Assembly: GCA_963648205.1 (NCBI GenBank)
Contig: CAVJCT010000073.1
Location: 1-50,752, forward strand
Source of the DNA: UBA1181 sp963648205
Lineage (GTDB): Bacteria; Bacteroidota; Bacteroidia; Bacteroidales; Paludibacteraceae
Length of the DNA stretch: 50,752 bases
Direction: 5' to 3'
The translations under genes were made by a program, and so were the position numbers. Shown here one piece after another: positions 43,200 to 50,752 of this stretch (its first letter is position 1; each line of letters starts with the position of its first letter). The notes beneath the pieces were generated by a model that was given only the letters and a program-made list of their open reading frames with translations, did not search any database and was not told the origin of the DNA.

Positions 43200-44945
43200 A
43201 TGGAAACCATCTACAATCCATCAGAAAATTACCATACTTACAAGGAGGAGTTTAGGAAAAACGCAGAGACTTTGTTCGACGAACTGACACAACGGTCGGG
43301 CGTGAACAAAGCTGCCAACCAGAAACTCTGCCAAGCCATTAATGTGCTGAACCTCAAGCGAAACACGCAAAGTAGCAAGCAAAACACTTTGGCAGTATGG
43401 CGTTTCATTTTGTGGGTTTTAGGTTTCGGTGGATTAGCATTGGGGTTCTATTTTGCCTTTAACATTCATAAGTTAGACGATTTCGGTCAGCAAGTTTTGT
43501 TCTCGATTGGCGATGCAGATTTCAATCTGATAAACGCCGGCATTTTGTTGGTCTCCTTCATTTTTCTCTATTTAGCCTTTGGACCATTGACGAAGAACAT
43601 TCAGGAAATGGAGAAGATAATACAGAAATTGGACGCCGAGATCAAAGAGAAAAAGGATGTAGCCTATCAGCAGATGCAGTGTCTGAACCAGTTGTTTGGC
43701 GACGATATTCCTTTGAAACTGATTGAAAAGACCGTGCCGAAGTTGGAGTTCGACCCTTACTGCACGCGCGACAGACTGACGGAACTGCGAGACGATTTCG
43801 GCTATGTTGACAATAGCGACAGTTATTCATCAGTCGTCTGTGCGCAGAGTGGGCAGATCAACGGCAACCCGTTTGCGTTCGTCAGAAAGAAGATTTTCCA
43901 TTGGGGAAACAAGACCTACGAAGGACATAAAACAATCTATTGGACTGAGTATGTGAAAGATAGCCAAGGTCACAGTCATGCCGTAACACGATCGCAGACC
44001 CTCACGGCAACCCACACCGCACCCTACCCCTACTTCAACAGCAAGACCTACGTCATCTATGGAAACGAGGCAGCACCCAACCTTTCGTTCGACCGTGAAG
44101 CATCCGATTTAGCCACGAGTGATGGAATCTGGGCGAAAATGAAGTACAACTCGAAAGTCAAAGAGTTGAAGGAGTTTTCGCAAGACCTCACCGACGACTC
44201 GGACTATACAATGATGAACAACGAGAAGTTTGAAGTCTACTTTGAGACCAAGAATCGAGACAACGAGGTGGAGTTTCGATTGTTGTTCACACCCTTAGCG
44301 CAGGTGCAGATGTTAGAGTTGTTGAAAAACAAGATTGACGGATTCGGGGGCGATTTTGCATTTCGCAAACGGAAGAAACTCAATTTCATCTACCCAAAAC
44401 ACTTGCAAGACACGCCCCTCGAAATAAGTGCGAGTACTTTTTGCAACTACGACTACGACCAGTGCAAAGCCAATTTCCTGACGTGGAATTTGGAGTATTT
44501 CCGTGCCATCTACTTTGCAATGGCACCCCTACTCTGCATTCCGCTCTATCAGCAATATCGAACCAGAAAGACCATTTACAGCAGTCAAAAACGGCAATCG
44601 AACCAGTGGGAATGGGAGATGCTTTCCAACCGATTAGGCAAGGTGTTCGACCATATCAACTGCGTAACCGACCATATTTTGAAAACCCGACTTGTAAAAG
44701 ATTTAGACAACGGGAAGGCGCAAGTGCAGGTAACCTCACACGGATTTTCAGGCACGAACCATACCTATTATGAGAGCGTATGGGGCGGCGACGGAAGAAT
44801 GCACTCCGTACCCGTGGAATGGGTGGAATATAGAGAAGTAACACAAAACACCAACGTAACAATGTGCGACAAAGAGGGTGAAACGACCTACGCAACCGAT
44901 GCCGACAAGTTTATGGACAAGCATCATTGCTGGATTGAAAGATAG
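43200..44945 (+). CDS. Large membrane protein of unknown function, LemA partner
   Basis: A 581-residue protein with two membrane helices (about 64-86 and 110-129), a coiled coil right after (132-155), and a large soluble domain for the rest. No catalytic motif is apparent; the C-terminus is rich in tyrosine, tryptophan and histidine. It follows the LemA-like gene, and such pairs recur in bacteria, so a shared complex is plausible, though I cannot assign a family. Confidence 0.8.
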   Translation: METIYNPSENYHTYKEEFRKNAETLFDELTQRSGVNKAANQKLCQAINVLNLKRNTQSSKQNTLAVWRFILWVLGFGGLALGFYFAFNIHKLDDFGQQVLFSIGDADFNLINAGILLVSFIFLYLAFGPLTKNIQEMEKIIQKLDAEIKEKKDVAYQQMQCLNQLFGDDIPLKLIEKTVPKLEFDPYCTRDRLTELRDDFGYVDNSDSYSSVVCAQSGQINGNPFAFVRKKIFHWGNKTYEGHKTIYWTEYVKDSQGHSHAVTRSQTLTATHTAPYPYFNSKTYVIYGNEAAPNLSFDREASDLATSDGIWAKMKYNSKVKELKEFSQDLTDDSDYTMMNNEKFEVYFETKNRDNEVEFRLLFTPLAQVQMLELLKNKIDGFGGDFAFRKRKKLNFIYPKHLQDTPLEISASTFCNYDYDQCKANFLTWNLEYFRAIYFAMAPLLCIPLYQQYRTRKTIYSSQKRQSNQWEWEMLSNRLGKVFDHINCVTDHILKTRLVKDLDNGKAQVQVTSHGFSGTNHTYYESVWGGDGRMHSVPVEWVEYREVTQNTNVTMCDKEGETTYATDADKFMDKHHCWIER

Positions 44946-45024
44946 GAAATCCACATTTCACCCAGATACAAATATTGTGTCAAAAACATTTTGAATAAAA
45001 GTGTTTATCAGCATAAAAAAATGA

Positions 45025-45046
45025 TACCTTTGCACAAAATTTTGTG
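45025..45046 (+). promoter_or_regulatory. Promoter and palindromic operator candidate of the MATE gene
   Basis: TACCTTTG (45025-45032), a perfect -7 box, is followed immediately by the perfect 14-base palindrome CACAAAATTTTGTG (45033-45046), which would cover the transcription start. TTGTGTCAA occurs at 44975-44983 and again at 45042-45050, a possible second binding site. The layout fits a repressor controlling the pump. Confidence 0.5.
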
Positions 45047-45093
45047 TCAAGCGTAAATTGTTATTTTTCAAATACTAAAAAGGAAGAATTGAT

Positions 45094-46500
45094 ATGAAAA
45101 ATTTAGACAGAGACAGCATTGACTTTGGAAAGACCGATGTCAAGAAACTTTTTGTTAAGTTGTTCGTACCCACTCTTTTAGGATTAGTGTTCACAAGTGC
45201 GTTCAACATCATCGACGGTGTTGTAGTAGGACAAGGAGTGGGAAGTAACGCACTTGCAGCCGTCAACGTAGCCGCACCTATCTACTTGATAGCCAGTGCG
45301 ATAGGCTTACTCTTTGCCACAGGTGTTTCGATTGTCGCAGCCGTGCACCTCTCGCAGAATAACGAGAAGGCAGCCAACATCAACGTAACGCAGGCTTTCT
45401 TCGTACCTCTTTTGATTTTGATACCCATCACGATAGCGATTCTCGTTTTCGCTGAAGAATTAGGTTACCTCTTTGGAGGGTCAGAATTGCTCTCCCCGCT
45501 CATCGTCGAGTATATGCGGTGGGCATGTATGGTGCCGATATTCGACCTCTTCGTCTTCGTTGGAATCTTCGTGGTGAGATTGGACGGATCGCCCAACTTT
45601 GCGATGGTGTTGAGCATCGTCGGAGCATTCCTCAACTCCGTATTAGACTGTGTGTTCGTCTTCCCACTGCAATGGGGATTGATGGGAGCTGCCTTTGCAA
45701 CAAGCATCTCGTTGGGAGTTGAGTCGCTCATGGTCTTCATCTACATGATTTTCTATTCTAAGAAATTGAAATTCAGGAAGATAAAACTGACACCAACCTC
45801 TCTGACGCTCACCTTCCGAAACATCGGATACATGGCAAAATTAGGATTTCCGACAGCGATTGGTGAAGTGGCAATTTTGTTCATGCTCATCGTCGGTAAC
45901 AATATGTTTATGAGCATGTTACACGAAGACGGAGTGGCTGCATTCAGCGTTTGCTGTTACCTTTTCCCTTTGGTGTTTATGTTTGGAAGTGCCATTGCAC
46001 AGGCGCAGTTGCCTATCATCAGTTACAACTACGGACAAAGCAACTGGCAGCGCATACGTTCGACCTTCAAACTCTCGCTCGTCTACGCTGTAGTCTGCGG
46101 TTTAGCGTTGACCGTCTGGGGAATCTTCTTCAACTCGCCTGTCGTGGCTCTCTTCTTGAAAACAGGTACTGTTCCTTACGAACTCGCCACAACCGGATTG
46201 AGTTATTTCTCGCTCAGTTTCATCTTCTTCACTCTCAACTTGGTGTTGATTGGCTACTATCAGAGCATTGAGAAATCAAAATTCGCTACTGCGTTTATGT
46301 TGCTAAGAGGAGCCGTCATCTTGGTGCCTGTCTTCATCATCGTGCCTAAAGTGATGGGAGAACTCGGACTTTGGTTGGCAGTGCCTATCTCGGAGGCGAT
46401 CACCTTTGTGGCTATGACCATCACCATGTTGGTCATCAAAGAGAACAATAAAAAGAAGAAAGAGGCGATTGAAAATGAAGCACCCCTTTCACAAAATTGA
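45094..46500 (+). CDS. MATE-family efflux transporter
   Basis: A 468-residue protein of twelve predicted helices in two similar halves, ending in a charged cytoplasmic tail. The N-terminal FVPTLLGLVFTSAFNIIDG and the interior helix patterns are those of MATE transporters (DinF/NorM branch), which export cationic drugs against Na+ or H+. No regulator gene is adjacent, so the operator candidate would be bound by a protein encoded elsewhere. Confidence 0.93.
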   Translation: MKNLDRDSIDFGKTDVKKLFVKLFVPTLLGLVFTSAFNIIDGVVVGQGVGSNALAAVNVAAPIYLIASAIGLLFATGVSIVAAVHLSQNNEKAANINVTQAFFVPLLILIPITIAILVFAEELGYLFGGSELLSPLIVEYMRWACMVPIFDLFVFVGIFVVRLDGSPNFAMVLSIVGAFLNSVLDCVFVFPLQWGLMGAAFATSISLGVESLMVFIYMIFYSKKLKFRKIKLTPTSLTLTFRNIGYMAKLGFPTAIGEVAILFMLIVGNNMFMSMLHEDGVAAFSVCCYLFPLVFMFGSAIAQAQLPIISYNYGQSNWQRIRSTFKLSLVYAVVCGLALTVWGIFFNSPVVALFLKTGTVPYELATTGLSYFSLSFIFFTLNLVLIGYYQSIEKSKFATAFMLLRGAVILVPVFIIVPKVMGELGLWLAVPISEAITFVAMTITMLVIKENNKKKKEAIENEAPLSQN

Positions 46501-46533
46501 CATTAATAAAGAGTGAAATTTCACTTTGAGTTT

Positions 46534-47703
46534 TCACTTTGCAATTCTCACTCTGACATTCCATCCGCAATTATTCAGCCTCAACGACTCATCGTTGCAG
46601 ATTTGGTTATAGAGGAACCGCCCATGAAGGTCAACCACCTGAATGTGGCGGTTTTTCACGTTATAGAGCGTAATACCCTCCTTATCATACACCACGAATG
46701 GTTTTTCAGAAGCCTCAACAATCTCATTATCAGAGACATCCGTAGCGTAGTAAGCCACATAGCCATTGTCTTCAGAACCAGCCTGCACATCCAAATCGCT
46801 GTAGTTGATGACTGTTGAAAGAGACACACAACCGTAGAAAGCCTTCGTTCCGATACTCTTCAAAGTGGACGGCAAGAGAATGCCCACCAAACCATTGCCA
46901 TAGAAAGCATAATTGCCGATAGTCTCCAAATAATTGCCCAATAAGACATACATCAATGAGGAGCAACCATCGAAAGCAGAATGACCGATGGATTTCAACT
47001 TCGTATCAGAGAAATCTGCAATTTGCAATTGAGTGCAATTCGAGAAAGAGTTTCGCTCGATCGACTCCAAGCCTGTACCCACAACCACCTCCGTCAACGA
47101 AGTACACTTGTCGAATGCACCGTCGCAGATTTTCGTCACACTGTTCGGGATCGTTACACTTTCAATCAATGAGCAACCTTGGAAGGCAGAACTGGAGACT
47201 TCCGTCAGACCATCCAACAACGTTACGATGCCACTCAATGCACGAGGAACAAAGAAAATCGACAACGGACTCTTCGTGTACATAATGCCGTTATCCGACT
47301 GATATACAGGATTTTCCGCATCTACAGAAATATAAGACAGCGCAGTGCAAAGCGAGAAAGTGCCAGTGCCAAACGTTGTGACGGAAGCAGGCAACGAGAG
47401 ACTTGTCATCAGTTTGCTACCCGCAAAAGCGTTCGTGCCAATCTCGTTCACCGTGTAGGTTACCCCATTCCAAACCACTTCGGAAGGAATCACGACATCG
47501 TCCACATAAAGAGAATCGGACGTGAAATACATCCAATCCGACGTAGGGTCACCATTCTTATATCGGCACGTTACCGATGCCGTTTTTGCCGTCTCATTCA
47601 AATTATAATAGACATTATCAATCAAGACAGGTACGGACAAAGCCTGCAACACCATCAACATCAATAATAAATTCGTCAAAATCCATCTTTTCATACGCTT
47701 CAA
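46534..47703 (-). CDS. Secreted leucine-rich-repeat (BspA-like) surface protein
   Basis: A 389-residue secreted protein. A signal peptide spans about 1-23; the LRR_5/BspA repeats occupy about 82-300 with recurring I-x-x-x-A-F-x-x-C/G-x-x-L units; the C-terminal 60 residues (LYNVKNRHIQVVDLHGRFLYNQ onward) resemble a type IX secretion sorting domain. BspA-type proteins bind host or matrix ligands. It is convergent with the MATE gene; AGTGAAATTTCACT (46512-46525), a perfect palindrome, lies in the 33-base gap. Confidence 0.88.
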   Translation of the reverse strand: MKRMKRWILTNLLLMLMVLQALSVPVLIDNVYYNLNETAKTASVTCRYKNGDPTSDWMYFTSDSLYVDDVVIPSEVVWNGVTYTVNEIGTNAFAGSKLMTSLSLPASVTTFGTGTFSLCTALSYISVDAENPVYQSDNGIMYTKSPLSIFFVPRALSGIVTLLDGLTEVSSSAFQGCSLIESVTIPNSVTKICDGAFDKCTSLTEVVVGTGLESIERNSFSNCTQLQIADFSDTKLKSIGHSAFDGCSSLMYVLLGNYLETIGNYAFYGNGLVGILLPSTLKSIGTKAFYGCVSLSTVINYSDLDVQAGSEDNGYVAYYATDVSDNEIVEASEKPFVVYDKEGITLYNVKNRHIQVVDLHGRFLYNQICNDESLRLNNCGWNVRVRIAK

Positions 47704-47851
47704 AAATTTCGATTAGTACCTATTTATAGTAAAAATTCACACCTTCTAAGGTAATTTATTTCTTGATTAATCCCAAATCTCATTTTTAGAGATATTTTTT
47801 TCTAACTGATAATCAATTAGTTAGAAATTATTTTCGTATTCCATTAAAAAT

Positions 47852-47897
47852 AACCTACTGACTTAGTAGGTTAGTATGGAAATAAGTTCTACATTTG
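47852..47897 (+). promoter_or_regulatory. Promoter and operator candidate of the second metY gene
   Basis: TACATTTG (47890-47897) is a perfect -7 box. AACCTACT (47852-47859) and AGTAGGTT (47865-47872) form an inverted repeat with a 5-base spacer just upstream, where the -33 region should be. A related pair, CTAACT (47802-47807) and AGTTAG (47819-47824), lies 50 bases further up. Two similar dyads over one promoter suggest binding of a dimeric regulator, perhaps responding to methionine or cysteine. Confidence 0.5.
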
Positions 47898-47980
47898 CAA
47901 TGTCAAACAAAAAGAAAGACATCAAACAGAGAAAAAATTAACAGGAAGTCGAACAAAATAAAAAAGAAAGGACCCAGATT

Positions 47981-49279
47981 ATGTCACAGAAAAACTACAG
48001 ATTTGAGACTTTACAACTCCACGTTGGACAAGAGACACCAGATAGCGCAACCGACGCAAGAGCAGTTCCTATCTACGCGACGACATCGTATGTATTTAAA
48101 GATTCGGCTACCGCAGCAGGCCGTTTCGGGTTATCAGTTCCAGGAAACATCTATAACCGTTTGATGAACCCAACGGCTGACGTTCTTGAAAAAAGACTTG
48201 CAGCTTTGGAAGGCGGTGTAGCAGCCCTTACGACAGCCACTGGCGCAGCAGCCATCACCTACGCAGTTCAAAATATCGCAACAGCAGGTGACCACATCGT
48301 ATCAGCAGCCAACCTCTACGGTGGAACTCGAAACCTCTTCGAGCATACCTTGACCGAACAGGGATTGACCACCACTTTCGTAGATGCAACAGACCCTCAG
48401 AACGTTGAAAACGCCATTCAACCTAACACGAAATTGGTTTACGCCGAGACGTTGGGCAACCCAAACTCAGACTTGATCGATTTGCAAGAAATCGCCAACA
48501 TCGCTCACAAGCACGGCATCCCATTCATCGTCGATAGCACATTTGCCACTCCATACCTTCTTCGCCCAATCGAATATGGTGCTGATGTGGTGGTTCACTC
48601 ACTTACGAAGTTCGTCGGCGGACACGGAACAGTAATGGGCGGTATCATCATCGATTCTGGAAAATTCGATTGGGAGCAGAACGATAAATTTCCAGGTTTG
48701 ACCAAGCCCAATCCATCCTACCACGGAGTCGTTTTCTCGAAGGCGGTGGGCGCAGCAGCATACGTTACGAAGATTCGTGCGCACCTCTTGAGAGACCAAG
48801 GAGCGACCATTTCACCCTTCAACGCATTCTTGCTTTTGCAAGGTTTGGAGACCCTTTCGCTCCGTGTTGAACGCCACGTTGAAAACGCTTTGAAAGTGGT
48901 CGATTTCTTGAAAAACCACCCACAAGTGGAGCGTGTGAACCACCCTTCATTGGCAACAGGAAAGCAAAAAGAGTTGTACGACAAGTACTTCAAGAAAGGC
49001 GCAGGATCCATCTTCACCTTCGACATCAAGGGTACGGAAGACGATGCCAGAAAGTTCACCGAGAGTCTCGAACTCTTCTCCCTTTTGGCAAACGTTGCCG
49101 ATGTGAAGTCGCTCGTGATTCACCCAGCCAGCACCACCCACTCGCAGTTGAATGAGGCAGAGTTGCTCGAGGCAGGAATCCGTCCAACAACAGTCCGTCT
49201 CTCTATCGGAACAGAGCATATCGACGACATCATCGCCGACTTGCAACACGGTTTCGACGCTATCAAAAAAGGCAACTAA
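47981..49279 (+). CDS. O-acetylhomoserine sulfhydrylase (second copy)
   Basis: A 432-residue PLP enzyme matching O-acetylhomoserine aminocarboxypropyltransferase (MetY): LHVGQETPDSATDARAVPIY at the start, YNRLMNPTAD, VDSTFATPYL and PLP lysine K210 in HSLTKFVGGHGT. It incorporates sulfide into O-acetylhomoserine to give homocysteine. It sits 127 bases before cysK, so the two sulfide-fixing enzymes stand together. It resembles classical MetY more than does the copy at 24724-26022. Confidence 0.92.
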   Translation: MSQKNYRFETLQLHVGQETPDSATDARAVPIYATTSYVFKDSATAAGRFGLSVPGNIYNRLMNPTADVLEKRLAALEGGVAALTTATGAAAITYAVQNIATAGDHIVSAANLYGGTRNLFEHTLTEQGLTTTFVDATDPQNVENAIQPNTKLVYAETLGNPNSDLIDLQEIANIAHKHGIPFIVDSTFATPYLLRPIEYGADVVVHSLTKFVGGHGTVMGGIIIDSGKFDWEQNDKFPGLTKPNPSYHGVVFSKAVGAAAYVTKIRAHLLRDQGATISPFNAFLLLQGLETLSLRVERHVENALKVVDFLKNHPQVERVNHPSLATGKQKELYDKYFKKGAGSIFTFDIKGTEDDARKFTESLELFSLLANVADVKSLVIHPASTTHSQLNEAELLEAGIRPTTVRLSIGTEHIDDIIADLQHGFDAIKKGN

Positions 49280-49406
49280 GACGATAGCAAAGGCGAAGAG
49301 AAAGGATTTTTCAGCAAACTTTTTGATAAATAAAAATCAATCAGTAAAGCAATTTATAAGATATAAATAAACCAATATTGTAGAATCTTTTTAATAAGTT
49401 AGTGTA

Positions 49407-50339
49407 ATGGGAAAGATTTATACATCAGCAGATCAGTTGATCGGCAGAACGCCCTTGTTGGAGTTGGTTCACATTGAGAAAGAGAATAGTTTGGAGGCAA
49501 AGATACTTGCCAAATTGGAATATTTCAATCCTGCGGGAAGCGTGAAAGACCGTGTGGCACTCTCCCTCATCAATGATGCGGAGAAGTCGGGTAAACTAAA
49601 GGCTGGTTCGGTGATTATCGAACCGACTTCAGGGAACACAGGAATCGGATTGGCAAGTGTTGCCGCAGCCCGAGGCTATCGTGCCATCATCGTAATGCCC
49701 GACACGATGAGTGTTGAGCGTCGCCAGTTGATGAAGGCGTATGGAGCGGAGTTGGTGCTTTCGGAAGGAGCGAAAGGTATGAAGGGAGCGATTGCGAAAG
49801 CGCAGGAATTGTCCGAGCAGATTCCGAACAGTTTCATTCCCGGTCAGTTTGTCAACCCAGCCAACCCTAAAATCCACTTCGAAACGACGGGTCCGGAGAT
49901 TTGGGAAGACACCGATGGAAAGGTCGACATTCTCGTAGCCGGAGTTGGAACAGGAGGAACCATAACAGGCGTTGGACAATTCTTGAAGAGCAAAAATAAG
50001 AATGTGAAGGTCGTTGCCGTCGAGCCAGCCACTTCGGCCGTACTCTCAACGGGTGTTGCAGGCTCGCACAAGATTCAAGGCATCGGTGCAGGATTCGTGC
50101 CAGACGTGCTTGACACAAAGATCTACGACGAGATCATCACTGTTCCCAACGAGGAGGCGTTTGCCACTGGCAAGTTGATTGGCAAGAAAGAGGGCGTTTT
50201 GGTCGGAATCTCCAGTGGAGCAGCCACTTGGGCAGCCATTCAGTTGGCAAAACGGCCTGAGAACAAGGGCAAAAACATCGTGGTTGTATTGCCAGACACA
50301 GGCGAGCGTTATTTAAGCACCGCCCTCTTCCAAGACTAA
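49407..50339 (+). CDS. cysK: Cysteine synthase A (O-acetylserine sulfhydrylase)
   Basis: A 310-residue PLP enzyme making cysteine from O-acetylserine and sulfide. The PLP lysine is K47 in NPAGSVKDRVAL; the substrate loop TSGNTGIG and the phosphate loop GTGGTITG are present, and it closes with DTGERYLST. It is followed by a strong terminator. Confidence 0.96.
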   Translation: MGKIYTSADQLIGRTPLLELVHIEKENSLEAKILAKLEYFNPAGSVKDRVALSLINDAEKSGKLKAGSVIIEPTSGNTGIGLASVAAARGYRAIIVMPDTMSVERRQLMKAYGAELVLSEGAKGMKGAIAKAQELSEQIPNSFIPGQFVNPANPKIHFETTGPEIWEDTDGKVDILVAGVGTGGTITGVGQFLKSKNKNVKVVAVEPATSAVLSTGVAGSHKIQGIGAGFVPDVLDTKIYDEIITVPNEEAFATGKLIGKKEGVLVGISSGAATWAAIQLAKRPENKGKNIVVVLPDTGERYLSTALFQD

Positions 50340-50365
50340 GACATCCACAATCCATTAATATTTTT

Positions 50366-50401
50366 AGCCGCAGATGCACCTGAATCTGCGGCTTTTCTTT
50401 T
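50366..50401 (+). terminator. Rho-independent terminator after cysK
   Basis: AGCCGCAGAT (50366-50375) pairs perfectly with ATCTGCGGCT (50384-50393), loop of 8, followed by TTTCTTTT. Confidence 0.92.
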
Positions 50402-50553
50402 CACCAAAAGAAAGTGATTGAAAAAAAACGAAAATTTGAAAATTGCATCCATTTTGTATGATAGCACAATACGCATTACAAACGATATTTTTCCCAACAA
50501 TTTTAAAAAATAGCACCCGAGATTCAGCGAAAGAGGTGTTAATATTGCAACGA

Positions 50554-50574
50554 ATAAGACAGCAGAGGTCTTAT
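50554..50574. repeat. Inverted repeat before a small ORF
   Basis: ATAAGAC (50554-50560) and GTCTTAT (50568-50574) are perfect complements with a 7-base loop, about 34 bases before the ATG of the 24-codon frame. It could be a leader structure or an operator. Confidence 0.4.
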
Positions 50575-50607
50575 AAAAGTAGTTTTTAACCTTAAAAATT
50601 TAACACC

Positions 50608-50682
50608 ATGATATCTCTTTTAGTAATGCTATCAATCGTTTGGGTATTCGCATTTTGCACAGGAATGTATGTCTTTATCTGA
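50608..50682 (+). CDS. Possible 24-residue membrane peptide
   Basis: ATG 50608 opens a 24-codon frame ending at TGA 50682. The peptide is almost entirely hydrophobic (MISLLVMLSIVWVFAFCTGM and four more residues), a single membrane-span length. The AT-rich leader with a hairpin, and a TAATATTG box (one mismatch to TAnnTTTG) about 68 bases upstream at 50540-50547, make it transcribable. It is otherwise unsupported. The rest of 50402-50752 shows no other gene. Confidence 0.35.
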   Translation: MISLLVMLSIVWVFAFCTGMYVFI

Positions 50683-50752
50683 TTTTGGTTGACCCATAAC
50701 AAAGTCAGATGATGTATCGGTTACACACAGAAAAGCAACGGAAATACTTCTG

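Overview
The window looks like a Bacteroidales (Bacteroidota) chromosome. It carries two hybrid two-component systems, a MetY/CysK sulfur assimilation set, the ilvD-ilvB-ilvN-thioesterase order typical of that group, a leucine-rich-repeat surface protein with a type IX secretion-like tail, almost no Shine-Dalgarno sites, and several perfect TAnnTTTG -7 promoter boxes. The genus cannot be fixed from the sequence.

The left 10 kb (81-9960, all on the minus strand) is the unusual part. It is a tight run of eleven genes with no recognisable metabolic role: two dynamin-like GTPases, one AAA+ ATPase, and eight proteins that appear to share one undescribed small domain, placed behind different N-termini (transmembrane helix, amphipathic helices, or soluble) and repeated three to four times in the 553-residue member. 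Two members are a recent tandem duplication. The second GTPase has lost its reading frame near its 5' end, where base composition also changes. I regard this as a candidate undescribed membrane-remodelling or defence-like system; its function is inference only.

From 10.5 to 32 kb come an orphan hybrid two-component regulator (minus), a GNAT-nitrilase fusion and a second acetyltransferase, pyrK-pyrD, a membrane-anchored hypothetical, a HAD phosphatase, a MacA-MacB-type three-gene efflux operon, a small acidic protein, endonuclease IV, a first MetY-like enzyme, an MntP manganese exporter, a voltage-gated-type potassium channel with a zinc ribbon, and a second orphan hybrid two-component regulator. 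The 546-base gap after it has a promoter, nested stems and a strong terminator but no convincing gene, and is best read as a small RNA gene.

From 32 to 42.4 kb come dnaX, split by an A10 run that could produce both gamma and tau forms, a small protein plus an Rpn-type nuclease/transposase, rfbB, and the branched-chain amino acid operon ilvD-ilvB-ilvN-acyl-ACP thioesterase. Where ilvC would be expected there is instead a 32-bp tandem repeat array and the remnant of a DUF4143 ATPase. From 42.4 kb to the end come a LemA-like protein and its membrane partner, a MATE pump with a palindromic operator candidate, the LRR surface protein, a second MetY with a palindrome between its promoter elements, cysK, and a possible 24-residue membrane peptide.
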